Shown here in pieces: positions 28,153 to 37,485 of a DNA stretch of 64,000 bases; positions within the stretch are counted from its first letter, which is position 1, and every line of letters starts with the position of its first letter. Below the pieces are notes generated by a model. That model was not told where the DNA came from, did no database searches, and was given only the letters and a program-made list of their open reading frames with translations. The stretch is from positions 1-64,000 of the forward strand of contig NZ_JAHBDK010000032.1 in the NCBI RefSeq assembly GCF_019956415.1, read 5' to 3'. The translations under genes and the position numbers were made by a program. This stretch comes from Pseudomonas sp. GL-B-19. Its GTDB lineage: Bacteria; Pseudomonadota; Gammaproteobacteria; Pseudomonadales; Pseudomonadaceae.

Positions 28153-29637
28153 CTAGATAACAAATAAATCCACAAACCGGTTCACCGGTGTCGCTTCAAG
28201 CTTCTGCTGATCCTTGCACAACGCAAAAATCGCCTCACTTCGCTGCCCAGTGAATCGTGTCAGCAGGTTCGCCCTGAACTTGTCCTCCAGCAATGGAATG
28301 CCATCGACACGGCGCCGACGATGGCCGATCGGGTACTCCACCACCACGTTCTCGGTTCTGGAGCCATCCTTGAAAAACACCTGAATCGCATTGGTGATCG
28401 AGCGCTTGTCGGCTTCCAGGTATTCACGGGTGTAAACCGGGTTTTCGACGATGACCATTTTCTCGCGCAGCACGTCGATGATCGGATGCGCTTTGTGGAA
28501 GTCATCCTCGTAGTGCTCGGCCACCAGATTGCCGAAGGCCAGCGGCACAGCAGTCATGTACTGGATGCAGTGATCGCGATCGGCGGCGTTGGCCAACGGA
28601 CCAACCTTGGAAATAATGCGAATCGCCGATTCGTGGGTGGTGATGACGATCCTGTCGATATCGTGCAGACGGTTTCGAACCTGCGGATGCAAGGTGACTG
28701 CCGCTTCGCATGCCGTTTGCGCATGGAACTCGGCGGGAAAACTGATCTTGAACAGCACGTTTTCCATCACATAACTGCCGTATGGCCGCGAGAAACTGAA
28801 AGCCTGTTTGTCTTCGGGCTTAAGCGCCAGGTCGTTGTTGGTGTGGCTGAACAATACGTCGTAAAAGCCCCACTGCTTGGCACTCAACACACCGGGAATG
28901 CCCATCTCGCCACGCATCGCAATGTCCGCGAGACGCACACCACGACTGGACGCATCTCCCGCCGCCCATGATTTGCGTGAGCCGGCATTCGGCGCATGGC
29001 GATAAGTGCGCAATGCCTGACCGTCAGCGAATGCGTGGGACAACGCCGAGAGCATCTGCTCGCGGTTGGCGCCCATCAGTTTGGCGGTGACGGCGGTCGA
29101 GGCGACTTTTACCAGGATGACGTGATCGAGACCGACGCGGTTGAAGGAGTTTTCCAGGGCGATTACGCCTTGAATCTCATGGGCCATGATCATTGCTTCG
29201 AGGACCACGCGAACCGTCAATGGCGCATCACCATTGGCCAGACGCTTTTGCGACAAGTGATCCGCCACCGCGAGAATGCCGCCGAGATTATCCGACGGAT
29301 GACCCCATTCAGCCGCGAGCCAGGTGTCGTTGTAGTCGAGCCAGCGCACAATGCACCCGATGTCCCAGGCTGCCTTGACCGGATCGAGCCGGTAACTAGT
29401 CCCCGGCACCCGGGCGCCGAACGGCACGACCGTGCCTTCCACCAAGGGCCCCAAATGCTTGGTGCATTCGGGAAACCGCAGGGCCAGCAGGCCGCAACCC
29501 AAGGTATCGATTAGGCAGTTGCGCGCGGTATCCAGCGCCTCTTCTGACTCGATCTTGTAGTTGAGAACGTAATCGGCAATGTCCTGCAGGACCTTGTCGT
29601 AGTCGGGACGGTTGTTCAGGTCGACGTTGGCACTCAT
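28153..29637 (-). CDS. prpD: 2-methylcitrate dehydratase PrpD
   Basis: A 494-residue MmgE/PrpD family protein of the methylcitrate cycle. Family segments include [42 protein letters not shown] and [16 protein letters not shown]. The start is [15 protein letters not shown]. In genomes with acnD/prpF, as here, PrpD may be partly redundant with AcnD for the dehydration step. It is last in the prp cluster, separated from prpF by REPIN 5. Confidence 0.95.
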   Translation of the reverse strand: MSANVDLNNRPDYDKVLQDIADYVLNYKIESEEALDTARNCLIDTLGCGLLALRFPECTKHLGPLVEGTVVPFGARVPGTSYRLDPVKAAWDIGCIVRWLDYNDTWLAAEWGHPSDNLGGILAVADHLSQKRLANGDAPLTVRVVLEAMIMAHEIQGVIALENSFNRVGLDHVILVKVASTAVTAKLMGANREQMLSALSHAFADGQALRTYRHAPNAGSRKSWAAGDASSRGVRLADIAMRGEMGIPGVLSAKQWGFYDVLFSHTNNDLALKPEDKQAFSFSRPYGSYVMENVLFKISFPAEFHAQTACEAAVTLHPQVRNRLHDIDRIVITTHESAIRIISKVGPLANAADRDHCIQYMTAVPLAFGNLVAEHYEDDFHKAHPIIDVLREKMVIVENPVYTREYLEADKRSITNAIQVFFKDGSRTENVVVEYPIGHRRRRVDGIPLLEDKFRANLLTRFTGQRSEAIFALCKDQQKLEATPVNRFVDLFVI

Positions 29638-29725
29638 GTTCGATTCACTCTGCACGTGGCTCGTTGATGGGACCTCGGTTCAGGGCATTCTCAGTCAATG
29701 ACAAATTCTTGTTATTGAAATGCGT

Positions 29726-29801
29726 CCCCTGTAGGAGCACGGCTTGCCGGCGATGACGATTTCAAAGACGCCATCGCCGGCAAGCCGTGCTCCTACAGGG
29801 G
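29726..29801. repeat. REPIN 5 (REP pair)
   Basis: CCCCTGTAGGAGCACGGCTT and its complement flank a short spacer; an almost perfect palindromic pair between prpD and prpF. Confidence 0.88.
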
Positions 29802-29811
29802 ACGGTGTCGC

Positions 29812-31002
29812 TTAGAACGAGTCGCCCGGTACGCGGACAAACCCTTCCATCAATACCCGCGCGCTGCGGCTCATGATGGCTTTGTTCACGACCCACTCCC
29901 CGTTGACCTGACTGGCCTCGGCGCCAACGCGCAACGTGCCGGACGGATGGCCGAAGCGCACTGCATTGCGCTCAACACCGCCTGCCGCGAGGTTCACCAA
30001 CGTGCCGGTAATTGCCGCTGCCGTGCCAATGGCTACAGCCGCTGTGCCCATCATCGCGTGGTGCAATTTACCCATCGACAATGCACGTACCAGCAGGTCG
30101 ACATCACCCGCCGCAATTGCCTTGCCGCTGGACGACACGTAGTCCGCCGACTTGGCCACGAAGGCCACCTTAGGGGTGTGCTGACGCTTGGCCGCTTCGT
30201 CGAGGTTCGAGATCAGGCCCATGCGCAGTGCGCCATAAGCACGAATCGTCTCGAACATCGCCAGCGCTTTCGGATCGCTGTTGATCGCGCCCTGCAATTC
30301 GGTGCCGGTGTAACCGATGTCCTCGGCATTGACGAAAATCGTCGGGATGCCGGCATTGATCATGGTCGCCTTGAAGGTTCCGACACCGGGTACTTCGAGG
30401 TCGTCCACCAGGTTGCCGGTAGGGAACATCGAACCGCCGCCGCCCTCTTCTTCCGCCGCCGGGTCCATGAATTCGACCTGTACTTCGGCGGCCGGAAAGG
30501 TCACGCCATCAAGTTCGAAATCACCGGTTTCCTGCACTTCACCGTTGGTGATCGGCACATGAGCAATGATGGTCTTGCCAATGTTGGCTTGCCACACACG
30601 AACCACGGCCACGCCGTTGTACGGGATGCGGCTGGCGTCCACCAGACCATTGCTGATGGCAAACGAACCGACTGCCGCCGTCAGGTTGCCGCAGTTGCCG
30701 CTCCAGTCGACGAAAGGCTTGTCGATGGACACCTGACCAAACAGATAATCAACGTCGTGATCAGCCTTGAGACTTTTCGACAGGATCACAGTTTTGCTGG
30801 TGCTGGAGGTTGCGCCGCCCATGCCGTCGATTTGCTTATCGTACGGATCGGGGCTGCCGATCACGCGCAGCAACAAGGCATCGCGGGCCGGGCCAGGAAT
30901 TTGTGCCACTTCGGGCAGGTCTTTCAGGCTGAAAAACACGCCTTTGCTGGTGCCGCCACGCATGTAGGTGGCAGGGATTTTGATCTGAGCTGCGTGAGCC
31001 AT
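29812..31002 (-). CDS. prpF: 2-methylaconitate isomerase PrpF
   Basis: A 396-residue PrpF-family protein (diaminopimelate epimerase fold) that isomerises trans-2-methylaconitate to the cis form, letting AcnD function in the cycle. The N-terminal signature MRGGTSKGVFF is present, with SGNCGNLTAAVG and GGGSMFPTGN further on. The start MAHAAQIKIPATY is preferred over an ATG 11 codons upstream. It follows acnD by 66 bp. Confidence 0.96.
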   Translation of the reverse strand: MAHAAQIKIPATYMRGGTSKGVFFSLKDLPEVAQIPGPARDALLLRVIGSPDPYDKQIDGMGGATSSTSKTVILSKSLKADHDVDYLFGQVSIDKPFVDWSGNCGNLTAAVGSFAISNGLVDASRIPYNGVAVVRVWQANIGKTIIAHVPITNGEVQETGDFELDGVTFPAAEVQVEFMDPAAEEEGGGGSMFPTGNLVDDLEVPGVGTFKATMINAGIPTIFVNAEDIGYTGTELQGAINSDPKALAMFETIRAYGALRMGLISNLDEAAKRQHTPKVAFVAKSADYVSSSGKAIAAGDVDLLVRALSMGKLHHAMMGTAAVAIGTAAAITGTLVNLAAGGVERNAVRFGHPSGTLRVGAEASQVNGEWVVNKAIMSRSARVLMEGFVRVPGDSF

Positions 31003-31068
31003 GTGCTCGTTACTCCTTACCTTGAAAACAGACACGGGACTTGAAGTCCCGTGTCCGTACAGCGTGTG

Positions 31069-33663
31069 TTAAACGGCGACTGCCGATTCTTCGAGGAAGT
31101 CCTGGGCAAAGCGTTGCAACACGCCGCCGGCCTCATAGATCGACACTTCTTCAGCGGTGTCGAGGCGGCAGGTCACCGGCACATCGACGCGTTCGCCGTT
31201 CTTGCGATGGATCACCAGCGTCAGCTCGGCGCGCGGTGTGCGCTCGCCGATCACGTCGTAGGTTTCACTGCCGTCGATGGCCAGAGTGTGACGGTTGGTG
31301 CCGGCTTTGAATTCCAGCGGCAACACGCCCATGCCCACCAGGTTGGTGCGGTGAATGCGCTCGAAACCTTCAGCGGCAATCGCTTCCACACCCGCCAGAC
31401 GCACGCCCTTCGCCGCCCAGTCGCGGGACGAACCCTGACCGTAGTCGGCGCCGGCAATGATGATCAGCGGCTGCTTGCGTTCCATGTAGGTTTCGATGGC
31501 TTCCCACATGCGCATCACTTTGCCTTCCGGCTCGACCCGTGCCAGCGAACCCTGCTTGACCTTGCCGTTTTCCAGAACCATTTCGTTGAACAGTTTCGGG
31601 TTGGCGAAGGTGGCACGCTGCGCAGTTAAATGGTCGCCCCTATGAGTCGCGTAAGAGTTGAAGTCCTCTTCCGGCAGGCCCATTTTCGCCAGGTATTCAC
31701 CGGCGGCGCTGTCCAGCATGATCGCGTTCGACGGCGACAGGTGATCGGTGGTGATGTTGTCCGGCAGCACTGCCAACGGGCGCATGCCCTTGAGCGGACG
31801 TGCCCCGGCCAGCGCGCCTTCCCAGTACGGCGGACGGCGGATGTAGGTGCTCATCTCGCGCCAGTCGTACAGTGGCGCAACTTTCGGGCCGGTGTCTTCG
31901 TGGATGGCGAACATCGGGATGTAGACCTGACGGAACTGCTCCGGCTTCACCGATGCCTTGACCACGGCGTCGATTTCTTCGTCGCTCGGCCAGATGTCTT
32001 TCAGGCGGATTTCCTTGCCATCGACCACAGCCAGCACATCTTTTTCGATGTCGAAACGGATGGTCCCGGCGATGGCATAAGCAACCACCAGCGGCGGCGA
32101 GGCGAGGAACGCTTGCTTGGCGTACGGGTGGATCCGGCCGTCGAAGTTGCGGTTGCCGGACAGTACAGCGGTGGCGTACAGGTCACGGTCGATGATTTCT
32201 TGCTGGATCACTGGGTCCAGTGCGCCGGACATACCGTTGCAGGTGGTGCAGGCGAAGGCGACGACGCCGAAGCCCAGCTGTTCCAGTTCGTCGGTCAGAC
32301 CGGCTTCATCCAGGTACAGCGCGACGGTTTTCGAACCTGGTGCCAGGGACGATTTCACCCATGGCTTGCGGGTCAAGCCGAGTTTGTTGGCATTGCGCGC
32401 CAGCAGGCCGGCAGCGATGACGTTGCGCGGGTTGCTGGTGTTGGTGCAGCTGGTGATGGCAGCGATGATCACGGCGCCGTCGGGCATTTGGCCAGGCACG
32501 TCGTCCCACTGACCGGAGATGCCTTTGGCGGCCAAATCGGAAACTGCCACGCGGGCGTGCGGGTTGCTCGGGCCGGCCATGTTGCGCACGACCGTGGACA
32601 AGTCGAAGGTCAAGCCGCGCTCGTATTGCGCGCCCTTCAGGCTGTCGGCCCACAGGCCGGTGGTCTTGGCGTAGTTCTCGACCAGTTGCACCTGATCATC
32701 TTCACGGCCAGTGAGCTTGAGGTAGTCGATGGTCTGCTGGTCGATGTAGAACATCGCAGCCGTGGCGCCGTATTCCGGGGCCATGTTGGAAATGGTTGCG
32801 CGGTCGCCCAGGGTCAGCGCGGCAGCGCCTTCACCGAAGAACTCCAGCCATGCGCCAACCACTTTTTGCTGGCGCAGGAACTCGGTCAACGCCAGCACCA
32901 TGTCGGTGGCGGTGATGCCCGGTTGCAGCTTGCCGGTCAATTCAACACCGACGCTTTCTGGCAGACGCATCCAGGAGGCACGCCCGAGCATTACGCTCTC
33001 GGCTTCGAGACCACCGACGCCGATGGCGATCACGCCCAGCGCATCAACGTGCGGGGTGTGGCTGTCGGTGCCGACGCAGGTGTCGGGGAACGCCACGCCG
33101 TCACGCACCTGGATCACCGGAGACATTTTCTCCAGGTTGATCTGGTGCATGATGCCGTTGCCTGGCGGGATCACGTCGACGTTCTTGAACGCCTTCTTGG
33201 TCCAGTTGATGAAGTGGAAACGGTCTTCGTTACGACGGTCTTCGATGGCGCGGTTCTTCTCGAACGCGTCCGGATCAAAACCACCACGCTCGACGGCCAG
33301 GGAGTGGTCGACGATCAATTGGGTCGGCACCACCGGGTTCACTTGCGCAGGATCGCCGCCTTGCAGGGCGATGGCGTCACGCAGGCCGGCGAGGTCGACG
33401 AGTGCGGTCTGGCCGAGAATGTCGTGGCACACCACGCGGGCCGGGAACCACGGGAAGTCGAGGTCGCGCTTGCGTTCGATGAATTGCTTCAGGGATTCGG
33501 TGAGCGTGGCCGGGTCGCAGCGACGCACAAGGTTTTCCGCCAGCACGCGCGAGGTGTACGGCAGGGTGTCGTAGGCGCCAGGGGCAATGGCTTCGACTGC
33601 CGCGCGGACGTCGAAGTAATCCAGATGGCTGCCGGGCAGCGATTTACGAAATTTTGTGTTCAT
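31069..33663 (-). CDS. acnD: Fe/S-dependent 2-methylisocitrate dehydratase AcnD
   Basis: An 864-residue aconitase-family enzyme that dehydrates 2-methylcitrate. The three [4Fe-4S] cysteines are in ITSCTNTSNPRN (about residue 404) and ACTTCNG (about 471 and 474). The swivel domain with YGQGSSRDWAAKG is at the C-terminal end. The N-terminus MNTKFRKSLPGSHLDYFDV is typical of AcnD. It is central in prpB-prpC-acnD-prpF. Confidence 0.97.
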   Translation of the reverse strand: MNTKFRKSLPGSHLDYFDVRAAVEAIAPGAYDTLPYTSRVLAENLVRRCDPATLTESLKQFIERKRDLDFPWFPARVVCHDILGQTALVDLAGLRDAIALQGGDPAQVNPVVPTQLIVDHSLAVERGGFDPDAFEKNRAIEDRRNEDRFHFINWTKKAFKNVDVIPPGNGIMHQINLEKMSPVIQVRDGVAFPDTCVGTDSHTPHVDALGVIAIGVGGLEAESVMLGRASWMRLPESVGVELTGKLQPGITATDMVLALTEFLRQQKVVGAWLEFFGEGAAALTLGDRATISNMAPEYGATAAMFYIDQQTIDYLKLTGREDDQVQLVENYAKTTGLWADSLKGAQYERGLTFDLSTVVRNMAGPSNPHARVAVSDLAAKGISGQWDDVPGQMPDGAVIIAAITSCTNTSNPRNVIAAGLLARNANKLGLTRKPWVKSSLAPGSKTVALYLDEAGLTDELEQLGFGVVAFACTTCNGMSGALDPVIQQEIIDRDLYATAVLSGNRNFDGRIHPYAKQAFLASPPLVVAYAIAGTIRFDIEKDVLAVVDGKEIRLKDIWPSDEEIDAVVKASVKPEQFRQVYIPMFAIHEDTGPKVAPLYDWREMSTYIRRPPYWEGALAGARPLKGMRPLAVLPDNITTDHLSPSNAIMLDSAAGEYLAKMGLPEEDFNSYATHRGDHLTAQRATFANPKLFNEMVLENGKVKQGSLARVEPEGKVMRMWEAIETYMERKQPLIIIAGADYGQGSSRDWAAKGVRLAGVEAIAAEGFERIHRTNLVGMGVLPLEFKAGTNRHTLAIDGSETYDVIGERTPRAELTLVIHRKNGERVDVPVTCRLDTAEEVSIYEAGGVLQRFAQDFLEESAVAV

Positions 33664-33731
33664 CGTCAGGACTCGGTCACGGTAATTACAAAGGGTGGGG
33701 CCTGGTAGCGGTACTGAATTGAAACGGACCT

Positions 33732-33823
33732 CTGTAGGAGCTGGCTTGCCAGCGAATGCGGTGTATCAGTCAACATGAAGGTTGAATGACAAATCGTCTT
33801 CGCTGGCAAGCCAGCTCCTACAG
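33732..33823. repeat. REPIN 6 (REP pair)
   Basis: CTGTAGGAGCTGGCTTGCCA and its complement, with a longer spacer, between acnD and prpC inside the operon. Confidence 0.85.
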
Positions 33824-33866
33824 GGTCACCGGTTCATTCAGTGACCTGTGCAGGCATCCCCACCAT

Positions 33867-34994
33867 TCAGCGTTGTTCGATTGGCACGAACTTGCGCTGT
33901 TCGACGCCGGTGTACTCGGCGCTCGGGCGGATGATGCGGTTGTTGGCACGTTGTTCGAACACGTGGGCAGCCCAACCGGTCAGGCGCGAGCAGACGAAAA
34001 TCGGTGTGAACAATTTGGTGGGAATGCCCATGAAGTGGTACGCCGAGGCATGGTAGAAGTCGGCGTTCGGGAACAGTTTCTTTTGCTCCCACATGGTCTT
34101 GTCGATGGCTTCGGAGACCGGGAACAACACCTTGTCACCCACTTCGTCAGCGAGTTTTTTCGACCAGCCCTTGATCACTTCGTTGCGCGGATCGTTGTCC
34201 TTATAGATCGCGTGACCGAAGCCCATGATCTTGTCTTTACGCTCGAGCATGCCGAGGGTGCCTTCGATCGCCGCTTCTGGCGAGCTGAAGCGCTCGATCA
34301 TTTCCATCGCTGCTTCGTTGGCGCCGCCGTGCAGCGGGCCACGCAGCGAGCCGATCGCGGCGGTGATGCAGGAAAACAGATCCGACAGGGTGGACGCACA
34401 AACACGCGCGGTGAACGTCGACGCGTTGAACTCGTGCTCTGCGTAAAGGATCAACGAAACGTTCATCACCTTGACGTGCAACTCGCTCGGCTTTTCACCG
34501 TGCAGCAGGTGCAGGAAATGGCCACCGATAGACTGCTCGTCAGTCACGCAGCTGATGCGCTTGCCGTCATGGCTGAAGCGATACCAGTAGGTCATGATTG
34601 CTGGGAACGCGGCCAGCAGACGGTCGGTTTTGTCGTGCTGCTCGGAGAAATTGTTCTCCGGTTCCAGGTTACCCAGGAACGAGCAGCCGGTACGCATCAC
34701 GTCCATCGGGTGGGCGTCGGCGGGGATGCGTTCCAGCACTTCTTTCAAGGCTTGCGGCAGGTCACGCAGCTTGCTCAGTTTGCTGACGTAGGCGTCCAGT
34801 TGCGCTTTGGTCGGCAGTTCGCCGTACAGCAGCAGGTAGGCGACTTCTTCGAACTGAGCGTCAGCCGCCAGTTCACGAACGTCGTAGCCACGATAGGTCA
34901 GGCCTGCGCCCGATTGGCCCACGGTGGACAGTGCGGTTTGCCCGGCAACCTGGCCACGGAGCCCGGCGCCACTGAGTACTTTTGCTTCGGCCAT
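33867..34994 (-). CDS. prpC: 2-methylcitrate synthase
   Basis: Condenses propionyl-CoA with oxaloacetate. The 375-residue citrate-synthase fold has the catalytic segments LHGGANEAAMEMIERF and MGFGHAIYKDNDPRN, and C-terminal SRLTGWAAHVFEQR. Its short N-terminus (MAEAKVLSGAGLRGQ) is typical of PrpC, not GltA. A longer frame upstream would run into the prpB interval. Confidence 0.96.
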   Translation of the reverse strand: MAEAKVLSGAGLRGQVAGQTALSTVGQSGAGLTYRGYDVRELAADAQFEEVAYLLLYGELPTKAQLDAYVSKLSKLRDLPQALKEVLERIPADAHPMDVMRTGCSFLGNLEPENNFSEQHDKTDRLLAAFPAIMTYWYRFSHDGKRISCVTDEQSIGGHFLHLLHGEKPSELHVKVMNVSLILYAEHEFNASTFTARVCASTLSDLFSCITAAIGSLRGPLHGGANEAAMEMIERFSSPEAAIEGTLGMLERKDKIMGFGHAIYKDNDPRNEVIKGWSKKLADEVGDKVLFPVSEAIDKTMWEQKKLFPNADFYHASAYHFMGIPTKLFTPIFVCSRLTGWAAHVFEQRANNRIIRPSAEYTGVEQRKFVPIEQR

Positions 34995-35037
34995 TGCTGT
35001 CTCCAGAATTCTTGAATTTGTTAGGGAGTTGTTCGAC

Positions 35038-35928
35038 TTACTTCTTCGCAGCAAACAACGCATCGAGCTTCTGCTCGAAGGTGTGGTAGTCGATGCGATC
35101 GTAAAGCTCCATGCGTGTCTGCATGGTGTCGATAACGTTCTGTTGCGTGCCGTCGCGACGGATCGCGGTGTAAACGTTTTCCGCGGCTTTGTTCATTGCG
35201 CGGAAAGCGGACAGCGGGTACAGCACCAGCGATACATCGGCACCGGCCAGTTGCTCGGTGGTGTACAGCGGGGTCGCACCGAATTCGGTGATGTTGGCCA
35301 GGATCGGCGCTTTCACGCGGCTGGCGAACAGCTTGTACATGTCCAGTTCGGTGATGGCTTCCGGGAAGATCATGTCGGCGCCAGCCTCGATGCACGCAGC
35401 AGCGCGATCCAGGGCAGATTCCAGGCCTTCGACTGCCAAGGCGTCGGTGCGAGCCATGATCACGAAGCTGTCATCAGTACGCGCATCCACTGCGGCTTTG
35501 ATGCGGTCGACCATTTCCTGCAACGAAACGATTTCTTTATTAGGACGGTGGCCGCAACGCTTTGCGCCGACCTGGTCTTCGATGTGAACGGCGGCAGCGC
35601 CGAACTTGATCATCGACTTCACGGTACGAGCGACGTTGAACGCCGAGGAACCGAAACCGGTGTCCACATCCACCAGCAGCGGCAAGTCGCAGACGTCGGT
35701 GATACGACGCACGTCGGTCAGTACGTCATCCAGGCCAGTGATGCCCAGGTCCGGCACGCCGAGGGAGCCGGCAGCCACCCCGCCACCCGACAGGTAAATC
35801 GCCTTGAAACCGGCGCGCTTGGCCAGCAACGCGTGGTTGGCGTTGATCGCGCCGACCACTTGCAATGGATGCTCGCTGGCGACCGCATCGCGGAAACGCT
35901 GGCCTGGAGTGCTCTTGTTCAAACTCAT
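35038..35928 (-). CDS. prpB: 2-methylisocitrate lyase
   Basis: Splits 2-methylisocitrate to pyruvate and succinate. The 296-residue product belongs to the isocitrate lyase/PEP mutase superfamily; the active-site signature KRCGHRP is present ([14 protein letters not shown]), along with VDVDTGFG and [11 protein letters not shown]. Its ATG overlaps the prpR stop (ATGA), so the regulator and the first enzyme are translationally coupled. Confidence 0.97.
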   Translation of the reverse strand: MSLNKSTPGQRFRDAVASEHPLQVVGAINANHALLAKRAGFKAIYLSGGGVAAGSLGVPDLGITGLDDVLTDVRRITDVCDLPLLVDVDTGFGSSAFNVARTVKSMIKFGAAAVHIEDQVGAKRCGHRPNKEIVSLQEMVDRIKAAVDARTDDSFVIMARTDALAVEGLESALDRAAACIEAGADMIFPEAITELDMYKLFASRVKAPILANITEFGATPLYTTEQLAGADVSLVLYPLSAFRAMNKAAENVYTAIRRDGTQQNVIDTMQTRMELYDRIDYHTFEQKLDALFAAKK

Positions 35929-36644
35929 GACTCACCTCGTTTGGCTGTCGGGTTAGCGCCGTCCTGGTAATGACGGGCGATATTACGTTTGGAGGCGCCG
36001 ATGTGACGGCGCATCAACAACTCGGCCAGTTCACCGTCACGGTCGGCGATGGCATCGAGAATTCGGTGGTGCTCGGCAAATGCCTGGTGCGGGCGATTGG
36101 GTACGGTGGAAAACTGGATGCGGTACATGCGCACCAGTTGATAGAGCTCGCCGCAGAGCATTTGGGTCAGCGTGCGGTTGCCGCTGCCCTGGATGATCCG
36201 GTAGTGGAAGTCGAAATCGCCTTCCTGCTGGTAGTAGCCTCGTCCGGCCTGAAACGCCTCATCGCGCTCGTGGGTTTCGAGGACGCGGCGCAGTTCGTCG
36301 ATTTCTTCGAGGGTCATGCGCTCGGCGGCCAGACGGCAGGCCATGCCTTCAAGGGACTCACGGATTTCGTAGAGTTCCAGCAACTCGGCATGGTTCAGCG
36401 AAACCACTCGTGCCCCAACATGCGGCACGCGCACCAGCAGACGCTGGCCTTCCAGGCGATGGATCGCTTCACGCAGCGGCCCGCGGCTGATGCCATAGGT
36501 GCGCGCCAGCTCCGGCTCGGAGATCTTGCTGCCCGGGGCGATCTCGCCCTTGACGATGGCCGCTTGAATACGCCGAAAGACGTTTTCGGAAAGTGTCTCC
36601 GAATCGTCTTGGGTAGTGAGCGGGGGATCCAGTTGATCCAACAT
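35925..36644 (-). CDS. prpR: GntR-family regulator of the methylcitrate operon
   Basis: A 239-residue FadR/FCD-subfamily regulator. The N-terminal winged helix (about residues 20-90) contains [17 protein letters not shown] and [14 protein letters not shown]. The C-terminal FCD ligand domain has [17 protein letters not shown] and [13 protein letters not shown] with metal-binding histidines. It heads the prp operon. Two copies of ATTGTCGACA lie immediately upstream, one touching the start codon and one 64 bp further, so self-regulation is likely. The start [12 protein letters not shown] is preferred to an ATG 20 codons upstream, which would place the operator inside the gene. Confidence 0.9.
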   Translation of the reverse strand: MLDQLDPPLTTQDDSETLSENVFRRIQAAIVKGEIAPGSKISEPELARTYGISRGPLREAIHRLEGQRLLVRVPHVGARVVSLNHAELLELYEIRESLEGMACRLAAERMTLEEIDELRRVLETHERDEAFQAGRGYYQQEGDFDFHYRIIQGSGNRTLTQMLCGELYQLVRMYRIQFSTVPNRPHQAFAEHHRILDAIADRDGELAELLMRRHIGASKRNIARHYQDGANPTAKRGES

Positions 36645-36654
36645 ATTGTCGACA
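36645..36654 (-). promoter_or_regulatory. Proximal GntR operator copy (ATTGTCGACA)
   Basis: Ten of twelve bases of the palindrome at 36718 are repeated directly before the prpR start codon, where bound repressor would block transcription elongation or initiation. Confidence 0.55.
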
Positions 36655-36717
36655 CCTTGAAAGCTGATGCCGCAAAAACTAGCGAAAACAGGCCGCGCAG
36701 TCAAAGGTTAATTCGAT

Positions 36718-36729
36718 ATTGTCGACAAT
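36718..36729 (-). promoter_or_regulatory. Palindromic GntR operator ATTGTCGACAAT
   Basis: A perfect 12-bp palindrome in the prpR promoter region. FadR-subfamily proteins bind short palindromes of this type; the adjacent gene is such a regulator. Confidence 0.7.
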
Positions 36730-36943
36730 CGTCTAATAACCGACCGCACCATAACAAAGCAGCACAATGGTTTATAGCCGCCTGCCAGCGCTGGCGCCAT
36801 CAAACCACCGTGCTAGAATGCCGCCCGCATTTGTTTGTGGCATCTGCACTGCTTGTCATAAATAGCTGACAGGCATACGAGGGAGCTTGTGCAGCAATGC
36901 CAGGGCCTTGAATCGAAGTACGGACCGCTGCGCGCCAGGATTT

Positions 36944-37480
36944 ATGAGACTCAAGCCCTTCCCGACATTCCTTTATCTACTTTGCCTGCCCGGTTTTGCC
37001 GCGGCAGGGGAAAAGACGGTGTACGGCCTTAACGAGTACGCGTCCCTGGATGGCATCAACCTTGAAGTCGCGGCCAAACTCGACACCGGAGCGAAGACCG
37101 CTTCTCTGAGTGCCCGCGACATCAAACGCTTCAAACGCAATGGCGAGTCCTGGGTGCGCTTTTACCTGGCTATCGACGCCGCTCATTCGCACCCGATCGA
37201 ACGCCCACTGGCCCGTGTCAGCAAGATCAAGCGCCGGGCCGGTGACTACGACCCGGAAGAAGGCAAGAAGTACACGGCCCGCCCGGTGATCGAGCTGGAC
37301 ATTTGCATGGGTTCGGCTTTGCGCAGCATCGAAGTGAACCTGACCGACCGCAGCGCTTTCCAATACCCGTTGTTGATCGGCTCCGAAGCGCTCAAACGCT
37401 TCGACGCGCTGGTCGACCCCAGTCTTAAATACGCTGCTGGCAAACCCGCCTGCGCCACCGACGCTCATACCGCAGAGTAA
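36944..37480 (+). CDS. Secreted retropepsin-like protease (PF05618 type)
   Basis: A 178-residue protein with an N-terminal signal peptide (MRLKPFPTFLYLLCLPGFAAA) and a single retropepsin-like domain with the catalytic-type signature LDTGAKTASLSA near residue 46. Family members have been annotated as ATP-dependent zinc proteases, but no zinc or ATP motif is seen; the DTG motif argues for an aspartic protease fold. It is first of three tightly linked genes, 5 bp before the transglutaminase/7TM gene, and is predicted periplasmic. The chosen ATG has AGGA upstream. Confidence 0.85.
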   Translation: MRLKPFPTFLYLLCLPGFAAAGEKTVYGLNEYASLDGINLEVAAKLDTGAKTASLSARDIKRFKRNGESWVRFYLAIDAAHSHPIERPLARVSKIKRRAGDYDPEEGKKYTARPVIELDICMGSALRSIEVNLTDRSAFQYPLLIGSEALKRFDALVDPSLKYAAGKPACATDAHTAE

Positions 37481-37485
37481 TTCCA

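Noticed and set aside
31630..33708. 692-codon plus-strand frame opposite acnD
   Set aside because: Complement of acnD; no domain or ribosome site.
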